Origin: CAZZCU01 sp964652825
Lineage (GTDB): Bacteria > Bdellovibrionota_B > Oligoflexia > Oligoflexales > CAZZCU01
Length of the DNA stretch: 64,000 nucleotides
Direction: 5' to 3'
Assembly: GCA_964652825.1 (NCBI GenBank)
Contig: CAZZCU010000009.1
Location: 21,451-85,450, forward strand
Position 1 is the stretch's first letter; the number at the start of each line of letters is the position of its first letter. The notes below the pieces were generated by a model, which saw only the letters and a list, made by a program, of their open reading frames with translations, did no database searches and was not told the DNA's origin. Of this stretch, positions 35,809 through 42,283 are shown piece after piece. Position numbers and translations under genes: made by a program.

Positions 35809-36439
35809 AGACGGCTCGCGTTTCGGCGATCGGCGCGGCTGAAACGACCTTGCTGGTGAGGCGATGAATCGCCATACCGCTGATAATCATCGTCCATCCA
35901 CTAAGCAGCATATCGATACCCACGAGCACACCTAGTAGCCACAAGCTTGACGCCGGCCATTGTGCAAAGATTATGAAGCCAAGAAATAAAGTTACCAGAC
36001 CGTTAAACAACATCCAGCCCCATTGCGGTGGGCGCAGAGTTACCGAGGCTACGCTGCGGGTAATACCTTGAAAGATATACATGACTGCAAGAATCAAGGT
36101 GACAACACCAGCGGCAACCAGAGGTTGGCGTAATGCCACGATACCGGCGATGACGTAAAGAACGCTGGCAAGTACATCAAATAAACCAATGGTCCATTTA
36201 CGTGCCGAGAAAGCATTAACGGCATAAAACACACCACCTGCTAATAACAGCGCGCCAAGAACGTAGGTAGCGGCGACCGTCGCATAGCCGAAGTAAAGCA
36301 AAGCATACAAGCCGGCTAAAACCAATAGTACGCCAATCGCCATGGACCAGATGGATGCGCGTCGCACAATCTGTGGATCGCCATGTGGTACATCTATACA
36401 AATATCACGGGTAAACATTCGTTCGGCATATGTGCTCAT
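35807..36439 (-). CDS. HdeD-family (DUF308) membrane protein
   Basis: A 210-residue protein from the ATG at 36439 (AAAGGAG 7 bases upstream). It has six membrane helices in three repeated pairs, with the Gly-rich pattern YVLGALLLAGGVFYAVNAF, GIVALRQPLVAAGVVTL and GITRSVASV typical of HdeD. HdeD-like proteins are linked to acid stress and general envelope stress. Here a roughly 30-residue hydrophilic N-terminus precedes the membrane part. It is monocistronic. Confidence 0.85.
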   Translation of the reverse strand: MSTYAERMFTRDICIDVPHGDPQIVRRASIWSMAIGVLLVLAGLYALLYFGYATVAATYVLGALLLAGGVFYAVNAFSARKWTIGLFDVLASVLYVIAGIVALRQPLVAAGVVTLILAVMYIFQGITRSVASVTLRPPQWGWMLFNGLVTLFLGFIIFAQWPASSLWLLGVLVGIDMLLSGWTMIISGMAIHRLTSKVVSAAPIAETRAV

Positions 36440-36796
36440 AAGCGGACTCCTTTCAGAGACAAAGATGAAGCGGTCACCATGACCTTGGATCTGGGGTATC
36501 ATGAAAGGCAGTGATTGCCAACCAGCGATAGCTTGCTAATCTTTGCTGCTCTTGACTTCCGTGACGCACGCAGTAGACGGCGTCATTTGCCGCAGTCACC
36601 AACTAAATACAGCTTGTAGCAAAGACCATGCAGTTTGATTTTGATCTTTTGTTTACAAATTTCGCGCACATTTTAGTTGGTTCATTTGTTTTCCTTGCGG
36701 TGCAAGGTTTGCGCGAACAATTGAAATTGGAGCGTAAGATTGGCAAGCGGTTTGCAGTAGTGTTTGGTGTTGTGGCGAAAGCTTACAACAGGCCAC

Positions 36797-37005
36797 CCAG
36801 TCGCGATGCTGGATTCGCTCCAGCAGGATGACTGTTCGGCAACAGACTGGTCCGAGGTTCGTATTTTTTGTAGACCTGAGTATCTTTGATCTTCTTCGCG
36901 GAACGATTGACCGGTAAGCAGGTGTAAAACGAAAGATACTGAGTTTATCGACAGAAGTGCAAACGGAAGTTGATAAATGAAAGCCTCGGACCTTCTTGTT
37001 TTTTT
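36797..37005 (+). ncRNA. candidate structured non-coding RNA
   Basis: In a 684-base interval without a convincing gene, several perfect or near-perfect stems nest. CCAGTC (36797-36802) pairs GACTGG (36845-36850) around hairpins GCTGGA/TCCAGC (36808-36824) and CTGTT/AACAG (36832-36845). GGTCCGAGG (36849-36857) pairs CCTCGGACC (36984-36992), enclosing AGTATCTTT/AAAGATACT (36879-36887 with 36932-36940) and TTTATCGAC/GTTGATAAA (36944-36952 with 36969-36977). The closing stem is followed by TTCTTG and seven T. The stem order and U-rich end favour the plus strand. It does not show signatures of tmRNA, RNase P, SRP RNA or a confident 6S RNA. Confidence 0.4.
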
Positions 37006-37026
37006 GCGTCTGGGTTCCTGAAGTTG

Positions 37027-37054
37027 TTGACAGTCAGCCTCTCTGAGGGATAAT
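37027..37054 (+). promoter_or_regulatory. sigma-70-type promoter for the DUF4189-like gene
   Basis: A perfect -35 box TTGACA (37027-37032) and a -10 box GATAAT (37049-37054) lie 16 bases apart, about 70 bases upstream of the ATG at 37124. It lies just after the candidate structured RNA. Confidence 0.65.
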
Positions 37055-37123
37055 ACAAACGCGTGTTGTCTCGTGTTGTTGGTAAGCGGGGCGCTTTCGC
37101 TAAACTCGAACCTGGGGCTTTTC

Positions 37124-37690
37124 ATGTCGGTATTTTGCAAACGCATCGTCATTGTTCTGACACTCTTACTCAGCACTATATTAATGATGGAGACACAAAC
37201 ACAGGCTTCGACCAGTTTGTATCGCTATCCTTACATCTACCGTGGTCTTCATGCTGGCTACTATTATGGTTATGGCTGGTATCCAATTGTTGGTGGTGTG
37301 TGGAATTGGCCTGGCTACTCTCCTGGCTGGCATCCGTATGGCTACACTTATTATCCCTATTACAACTACCAACCCTACTACAGTACGTTCGGCGCGATCG
37401 CGTATTCGCCGTCTACCGGTCAGTATGGTTTTTCCTACCGTGCGGTAAATCAATCGCAGGCAGTACAAGCCGCTATCAACTATTGTGGCGCCAACGACTG
37501 TAGCAGTGTGGTGTGGGTCCAAGGCGGCTGTGCCGCGGCGGCAGTTGGCAAGGCGACTGAAGATGGCGATAACAATATATCCTGGGCATACGATACCAGT
37601 CGTATTCGCGCGCGTAATATGGCGCTCCAGGCTTGTCGCAATGCCGGCAATGCGCAGTGTGATTTACTAGCTTGGACCTGTTCTTATTAA
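37124..37690 (+). CDS. secreted DUF4189-like protein with Tyr/Pro/Trp-rich N-terminal region
   Basis: A 188-residue exported protein with a signal peptide (IVIVLTLLLSTILMMETQTQA). Residues about 30-85 are low-complexity, dominated by Tyr, Trp, Gly and Pro (YYYGYGWYPIVGG, YTYYPYYNYQPYY). The C-terminal roughly 100 residues (AIAYSPSTGQYGFSY, AINYCGANDCSSVVWVQGGCAAAAVG, ALQACRNAGNAQCDLLAWTC) match the DUF4189 pattern with conserved cysteine pairs. Function unknown; the Tyr-rich stretch suggests a surface or aggregation role. It has its own promoter and terminator. Confidence 0.78.
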   Translation: MSVFCKRIVIVLTLLLSTILMMETQTQASTSLYRYPYIYRGLHAGYYYGYGWYPIVGGVWNWPGYSPGWHPYGYTYYPYYNYQPYYSTFGAIAYSPSTGQYGFSYRAVNQSQAVQAAINYCGANDCSSVVWVQGGCAAAAVGKATEDGDNNISWAYDTSRIRARNMALQACRNAGNAQCDLLAWTCSY

Positions 37691-37710
37691 TCAATTGTGA
37701 CGTGATAAAT

Positions 37711-37752
37711 AAAAACCTCCGGTGTGCGACGATACACACACCGGAGGTTTTT
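37711..37752. terminator. bidirectional intrinsic terminator
   Basis: AAAACCTCCGGTGTG (37712-37726) pairs perfectly with CACACCGGAGGTTTT (37737-37751). T-runs on both sides mean it can end transcription from the DUF4189-like gene (+) and from the catalase-like gene (-). Confidence 0.92.
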
Positions 37753-37763
37753 ATTTAAACTGC

Positions 37764-38687
37764 TTATTTGGTTTTCGGATGCATAAAGTGCAAACGATGA
37801 TCACAGCTATCAGTCAAAGCTTCTTCGGTCAAATGAATGGAACCTAACCGCTGCCATGCTGGCTTGTCACCAGATTTCGCTACATAGATACCAAGACGAA
37901 TTCCGTCAGCGAAATTGCGCAAGCGCAGCTCATCACGAAAATCTTTGGCGCCGTTGCGTTCAGTATTCTCAGCGCGTAAGGACAGCCAATGTGGAGTGAC
38001 CGCGGTACTTGGATCGTCTAAGCCAAGCTCGGCAATAGGATAAACTTGGCGGATACCTGCATGGCTATCGGCGCGGCTGAAGGCTTTGGCAATCGTTGCC
38101 AGCGTTGATAAGAGACCGAGGCGACTGAGGCGAATGGAAGCGTCGGGTTCGTTGCTCTTGAGGAGATCAAAGAACGACTTAGCTTTGGTACCGCCCAAAT
38201 CATCGACAGTGAAAAAATTCGCTGTTTGGTAAGGCGTGGGATCATCAGGATTATCGGTCGGGAAAATTTTACCGGCGATACCAAAAGAACGATAGTCGCC
38301 AACCAGCGGTTGGCCGATTGCTTCGGATGCGCGTACGATGATAAGGCCGCGACTACCATTGGCGAAATAGCCGGTATATTCGCTATCCTGATCAATCGTC
38401 CACGTACCAGCGAAGCAAATTCCGAGTGGATGCACTAATTTTTGGAAACGCGGCAATAAATCGCTATCATTACTGAGCGTTCGTTTCGCGTCGCGCTCCA
38501 GAATGTTTTCGCCGTCTTTGGTAAATGATCCGCGGCTTATCGAATAGCTGGGTAATGCCGTGTAAGGATCTTGTTGCACCTCCGTCCAAATGTCGTTGAA
38601 CGACAACGGCGAGGCTTTCGCTGACGTTGTAAAATGAGTTAAAGAGGTGGCGACAATAACGAACCCAAGATTTTTCAGCGTTTTCAT
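37764..38687 (-). CDS. exported catalase-superfamily-like protein
   Basis: A 307-residue protein with a signal peptide ending in SAKA and an AAGGAG site 4 bases before the ATG. The body shows catalase-type landmarks: LVHPLGICFAGTWTI, TGYFANGSRGLIIVRAS, FGIAGKIFPTD and TANFFTVDDLGGTK. It is shorter than true catalases (about 480 or more residues), and I cannot point to the proximal heme Tyr, so peroxidase or heme-binding activity is only possible. It sits 8 bases after an OhrR-like regulator, consistent with a peroxide response. Confidence 0.6.
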   Translation of the reverse strand: MKTLKNLGFVIVATSLTHFTTSAKASPLSFNDIWTEVQQDPYTALPSYSISRGSFTKDGENILERDAKRTLSNDSDLLPRFQKLVHPLGICFAGTWTIDQDSEYTGYFANGSRGLIIVRASEAIGQPLVGDYRSFGIAGKIFPTDNPDDPTPYQTANFFTVDDLGGTKAKSFFDLLKSNEPDASIRLSRLGLLSTLATIAKAFSRADSHAGIRQVYPIAELGLDDPSTAVTPHWLSLRAENTERNGAKDFRDELRLRNFADGIRLGIYVAKSGDKPAWQRLGSIHLTEEALTDSCDHRLHFMHPKTK

Positions 38688-38695
38688 AGATCTCC

Positions 38696-39190
38696 TTAGT
38701 TTTGTAGCTGGGTAGTGGTTTTACGTGTCTTATTGAATTTTTTTGAGCTGGGCTGTTTTTGGTTGAGAATGGTTCGACAGCGCTCGACAAAGTCATCCAT
38801 GTGTACATGCAGTTGCCAGAACTGATCTTCGGATAAACCGGTATTAGCAAATAGCTCCATGGCAATAACTTTGGCTTCATCGCGTTTTTGACTGCCAGCT
38901 TTACTGAGTTTGCTGACAACGATGCGTTCGTCGTCATCCAGACGTCGTCGTTGAATGAGGCCGTCATGGGCTAATGACTTCAGTAGTGGCGACAACGTTC
39001 CTGAATCGAGACCGAGCTTGCTGCCAATTTCGCTGACTGTGTGTTCGCCGCCGTCGTTGTGGGCAAGTAGCACCAGATATTTTGGATAAGTAATGCCCAG
39101 GTGGGCCAATCTCTCGCCATAGCCCTGAATAATCAAGCGGGAGGCTAGATAAAGCTTAAAACAAAGATGGTTCTCTAATTTGATGTCCAT
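38696..39190 (-). CDS. ohrR: MarR-family redox regulator, OhrR type
   Basis: A 164-residue winged-helix repressor. The ATG at 39190 has AAAGGA 5 bases upstream. HLCFKLYLASR near the N-terminus places the single reactive Cys (C10) where OhrR senses organic peroxides. The DNA-binding part reads TVSEIGSKLGLDSGTLSPLLKSL with a wing rich in Arg and Asp (RRRLDDDERIV). A Lys/Thr/Gln-rich tail is unusual. It is first in a two-gene transcript with a catalase-like protein, and OhrR-like operator sites lie upstream. No ohr gene is adjacent. Confidence 0.85.
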   Translation of the reverse strand: MDIKLENHLCFKLYLASRLIIQGYGERLAHLGITYPKYLVLLAHNDGGEHTVSEIGSKLGLDSGTLSPLLKSLAHDGLIQRRRLDDDERIVVSKLSKAGSQKRDEAKVIAMELFANTGLSEDQFWQLHVHMDDFVERCRTILNQKQPSSKKFNKTRKTTTQLQN

Positions 39191-39223
39191 ATGCATCCTT
39201 TCGTTTCGGGGATGTGTATAGCG

Positions 39224-39254
39224 TGCAATTTAATTGTATGCAATATAATTTGTA
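39224..39254. promoter_or_regulatory. tandem OhrR-type operator sites
   Basis: TGCAATTTAATTGTA (39224-39238) differs in few positions from the known OhrR box TACAATT-AATTGTA and is nearly palindromic. A weaker second copy, TGCAATATAATTTGTA (39239-39254), follows directly. They lie 34-64 bases upstream of the ohrR start, where a repressor would control its own operon. Confidence 0.6.
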
Positions 39255-39280
39255 GGGCATTGATATAGTTAATAAAATTG

Positions 39281-40663
39281 CTACTCAGAGTATTCGATGC
39301 GTAGCTGCCGGCCTTTGATGCGACCGGTGGATAGTCGTCGCAGCGCTTGATTGGCTATGGAGCGATCGAGCGCGACAAAGGAATAAAAATCAAAGATATC
39401 GATCTTGCCCACTAGGTTCCCGGGAATTTTGGCGTCACCGGTAAGCGCGCCCAAAATATCTCCGGCGCGCATTTTGTGTTTCTTGCCGCTATCAATACGT
39501 AAGGTGAGCATCGGTGGTGGTGGCAAAGTTTTTGTGGCTGCATCGTCAAGTGCACGAAGCGAAACGGTGGTGATTTTGATCTTCTGATAGTTTTCTATCG
39601 TCTGCAATTTCGCGGTCTCGTGTGCGCTGAATAAACTAATGGCCAGACCATTCTCGCCAGCGCGACCGGTGCGCCCGATGCGGTGTACATGCACTTCCGG
39701 GTCGCGTGATAACTCAAAGTTTATAACTAGAGGTAAATCTTTGATATCCAATCCGCGTGCGGCCACATCGGTGGCGACCAGAACCGAACAGCTACGGTTG
39801 GCAAAATGCACGAGGACTTTTTCGCGATCACGTTGCTCAAGGTCACCATGAATAGCTGCAGCGCTGAGGCCGGTTTGGGTCAGTGCTCTGGCGATTTCTT
39901 TGCAGCGTTCTTTGGTTGTGCAGAAAATCAACGTCGAGGTCGAATGATGCCGCGCCAGGATCTGCATGAGCGCCGAGAGTTTTTCCTCTCTTTCGACTTC
40001 GTAAAAAATCTGCTCGATTTGGGGCGTGTTATCTTCATGTTTGACGCGAATAAATTCGGGAGTGCGTTGAATCGAACGACTCATGCTTTGGATGGAATCC
40101 GGATACGTCGCGGAAAATAATAAAGTCTGGCGCGAAGGCGGCAGGGATTTAATGATGGAGAAAATAACTTCCGAAAACCCCATATCCAGCATGCGGTCGG
40201 CTTCATCTAAAACCAAGATACTTACGTGTCGTAACGACAACGCGCCGCAACGCGACAGATCTTGAATGCGCCCGGGCGTACCAACGACAATATGAGCACC
40301 AAATTCCAGTGAGGCTCTTTGCGGTGCGGAGGGTGTTCCACCGCACAAAGTTAAAATTTTCAAATTAGGAATCGGGCTGGCAAGCCGTCGCATTTCTTTG
40401 GCGACTTGTGTTGCTAACTCACGTGTTGGACAAAGAACCAGTGCTTGCACATAGGTAGAGCGCGTGTCGACTTGCGCCAAAATACCCAAACCAAAAGCTG
40501 CGGTTTTGCCGCTGCCAGTCTTTGCTTGTGCGATCAGATCTTTGCCTGCCAATACCACCGGCAAACTGGCAGCCTGGACGGCAGTCATTTGCTGATAGCC
40601 GATCTGCGCCAGATGCTTGGTCAGCGGGGTTGGGAGTGCGAGTGAAGAAAAGTCTAGGGGCAC
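39281..40663 (-). CDS. dbpA: DEAD-box RNA helicase DbpA
   Basis: A 460-residue ATP-dependent RNA helicase. Motifs are AQAKTGSGKT (Walker A), PTRELA, TPGR, VLDEADRML, SAT, and HRIGRTGR. The C-terminal roughly 75 residues (KKHKMRAGDILGALTGD, DFYSFVALDR, KGRQLRIEY) are the DbpA RNA-binding RRM that targets hairpin 92 of 23S rRNA. It acts in 50S assembly. The start is a GTG with AAAGGA 8 bases upstream. A very AT-rich 5' region of about 150 bases (40680-40800) precedes it. Confidence 0.95.
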   Translation of the reverse strand: MPLDFSSLALPTPLTKHLAQIGYQQMTAVQAASLPVVLAGKDLIAQAKTGSGKTAAFGLGILAQVDTRSTYVQALVLCPTRELATQVAKEMRRLASPIPNLKILTLCGGTPSAPQRASLEFGAHIVVGTPGRIQDLSRCGALSLRHVSILVLDEADRMLDMGFSEVIFSIIKSLPPSRQTLLFSATYPDSIQSMSRSIQRTPEFIRVKHEDNTPQIEQIFYEVEREEKLSALMQILARHHSTSTLIFCTTKERCKEIARALTQTGLSAAAIHGDLEQRDREKVLVHFANRSCSVLVATDVAARGLDIKDLPLVINFELSRDPEVHVHRIGRTGRAGENGLAISLFSAHETAKLQTIENYQKIKITTVSLRALDDAATKTLPPPPMLTLRIDSGKKHKMRAGDILGALTGDAKIPGNLVGKIDIFDFYSFVALDRSIANQALRRLSTGRIKGRQLRIEYSE

Positions 40664-40863
40664 GATAACAGTCCTTTAAAAAGGAGCGGATAATAACATA
40701 TAGATTATAAAATAAACATAAATTTATATAATATGTTTATAAGTATTGTTGTTTTTATAAAGCGCTTAAATTATTGATATATCATAGACAAGATGCATTT
40801 ACCTTGGGCGCGTTGCCAGACCAGATGGACAAGCTTCTGTGGAATATAGCGGGGATTTTTTGC

Positions 40864-40895
40864 GTGCGCCAACTCCGACGTCGGAGTTGGCGCAC
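40864..40895. repeat. perfect 32-bp palindrome
   Basis: Arms GTGCGCCAACTCCGAC (40864-40879) and its exact complement (40880-40895) abut with no loop. It is 17 bases beyond the stop of the minus-strand lipoprotein gene. A run of six T lies on its left side in plus orientation (40856-40861), so on the minus strand the hairpin is followed by A, not T, and is not a standard terminator. It may be a transcript end-stabiliser or a protein-binding site. Confidence 0.75.
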
Positions 40896-40911
40896 ACGAA
40901 CGTCGTTCTAA

Positions 40912-41919
40912 CTACTCCTGCACCGTTACGTCAGTGGTGAAGTCGATATGCCCCGTAATCTTCTTGGCAATGATCGCCTTGGTGTTGGCCAGTGCTGCCT
41001 GTGCCAAGGTCGGCGTGAGCGAGGTCAGCTCGAAGGTCGTGAGTCCCGCGCTAGTGCATTGCACCGCGTCCACGTCGGCCCCGGTATTGGCGTCGAGGCA
41101 GGCAATGATTTCTTCGCTGCATTGGCCGCCGCCTGCGACGGAGCCCTTCATATAGACATAGGTGCCATTGGATTTGACGTGGATCCCACATGCGGGAGCC
41201 CAGCCACTACTTGTGCTCGAACCGGCGATCGTTGCTTCGAGGCCCGCGCCGTCCTTCGCCTTGATGTGCTTGAAGTCGGCGACGTCGTTATTCACATTGA
41301 TCTCCCAAGCCTCCGTGCCGGTGCCGTCCATCGCCGTCTTGGCAAGCACGACGATGCCACCCGTCGTGTTGATGGTACGCTCCATCAGGTAGAACGTATC
41401 GGCCGTGAGCCCGAACGCTAGTTGCGCTTCGGTGATCGAGGGGTCGCCGGCCGGCGTGCTCACATTCTCCTGACACTGGAACTGCATACCCGCCGCTTGG
41501 CCGCCCGGGAGCGTGCCGCCGATATCATGAGCCGTGGGCGTGACACCGTCGGCAAGGCAGGCCTTCTTGCTCTCTTCCGCCCGCGAGTTGAGGCCTGTGA
41601 CGCGATCGTCGATGAACTTCAGGCGTATGATGAAACTCGGATTGCCTCCGGGAGTTGATGCAAGCAGCTCCTTCACGGCATCCAACGCTATCTGTTTGGG
41701 CGTGACCAACCCTGGCTCGTCCAAATGCAACGCGACACTTTTCAAACCAGCTGGAACATTCCGTGAAACGGGCGGCTCGACGGCAGGAGCGCCGATCGAC
41801 TTGCCATTTTTCTTGTCGTCTTTGTCTTTGCCGCATCCGTAAAGCGCTACGCCAGCAGCCAGTGTTACCGCTAAAAATGCACCCGTTTTACTAAATCCTC
41901 TAACGTGAATCTTCCTCAT
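40912..41919 (-). CDS. lipoprotein of unknown function
   Basis: A 335-residue lipoprotein. The ATG at 41919 has GGAGG 4 bases upstream, and a lipobox LYGC follows a short hydrophobic stretch, after which comes a Lys/Asp-rich linker. The mature part holds several Cys (SKKACLADG, FQCQENV, ACGIHVK, GQCSEEIIACLD, AVQCTSAG), suggesting disulphides. It has no known domain. Cys, Gly, Thr and Asp richness resembles the lipoprotein at 34716. Codons look somewhat more GC-rich than those around it. It stands alone between dbpA and tRNA-His. Confidence 0.72.
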   Translation of the reverse strand: MRKIHVRGFSKTGAFLAVTLAAGVALYGCGKDKDDKKNGKSIGAPAVEPPVSRNVPAGLKSVALHLDEPGLVTPKQIALDAVKELLASTPGGNPSFIIRLKFIDDRVTGLNSRAEESKKACLADGVTPTAHDIGGTLPGGQAAGMQFQCQENVSTPAGDPSITEAQLAFGLTADTFYLMERTINTTGGIVVLAKTAMDGTGTEAWEINVNNDVADFKHIKAKDGAGLEATIAGSSTSSGWAPACGIHVKSNGTYVYMKGSVAGGGQCSEEIIACLDANTGADVDAVQCTSAGLTTFELTSLTPTLAQAALANTKAIIAKKITGHIDFTTDVTVQE

Positions 41920-42008
41920 GGGTCCTCCAGAAATTCCCAAATTATCTATGGTTTACTCCTGATATAGTAGCAACTCATACGCGCTATTGCAGCATGTTGC
42001 ATTGAATA

Positions 42009-42104
42009 CAATCTCTAATTCTCAAATTTCCAATATCTCGTTTTTTTCACCCCAAAGTAAAAAGTTGGGGAGATTGGAGAATTGGATATTTGAGATTAGA
42101 GTTG
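42009..42104. repeat. imperfect nested inverted repeat
   Basis: The left arm (42009-42039) and right arm (42077-42104) are complementary along about 28 bases, with one mismatch and three single-base gaps. Between them CCCCAA (42050-42055) pairs with TTGGGG (42065-42070), forming an inner hairpin. The unit lies directly downstream of tRNA-His. It resembles a small non-coding mobile repeat or a large termination structure. Confidence 0.6.
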
Positions 42105-42127
42105 TTTTTTCACTGGCGTGAAAAAAC
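42104..42127 (-). terminator. hairpin after tRNA-His
   Basis: GTTTTTTCAC (42104-42113) and GTGAAAAAAC (42118-42127) form a perfect 10-bp stem over TGGC, starting 1 base beyond the tRNA. On the minus strand a T-run directly follows the tRNA 3' end. The weak A/T stem makes it an unusual terminator. Confidence 0.4.
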
Positions 42128-42128
42128 G

Positions 42129-42202
42129 GGTGGGTGATGGGATTCGAACCCACGTATGTCGGAATCACAATCCGATGCGATAACCACTACGCCACACCCA
42201 CC
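42129..42202 (-). tRNA. tRNA-His (GTG anticodon)
   Basis: A complete cloverleaf on the minus strand: acceptor GTGGGTG/CACCCAC, D arm GCGTAGTGGTTATCGC, anticodon stem TCGGA/TCCGA with loop TTGTGAT (anticodon GTG), T arm with GTTCGAATC. An extra G before position 1 faces C73, the identity mark of histidine tRNA. CCA is not encoded; the next bases are CGT. The total is 74 bases. Confidence 0.97.
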
Positions 42203-42283
42203 ATAGATATGGAAGCCGCCGAGTTTTACAAATTGGGTTCCGCGTGTCAATCATTGATGGAGCGAGTGCTAAATCCAACCCCC

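Noticed and set aside
36628..36831. A 67-codon plus-strand frame with one hydrophobic stretch
   Set aside because: No ribosome site, and its end runs into the RNA stems. Possible but not supportable as a gene.
36797..37005. Assignment of the structured RNA to 6S RNA, tmRNA, RNase P or SRP RNA
   Set aside because: No conserved cores (tRNA-like end with CCA, the RNase P GAGGAAAGTCC core, SRP GGAA loop) and no long rod with a single central bubble.
36682..37176. A 164-codon minus-strand open frame across the 36.5-37.1 kb interval
   Set aside because: It has no ribosome site or recognisable motif, crosses the start of the DUF4189-like gene and the candidate structured RNA, and has a composition unlike the other proteins here.
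40912..41919. Horizontal transfer of the lipoprotein gene on the basis of GC content
   Set aside because: The gene looks only moderately richer in GC than its neighbours by eye, and the 42-46 kb genes are similar. No integrase or duplication flanks it.
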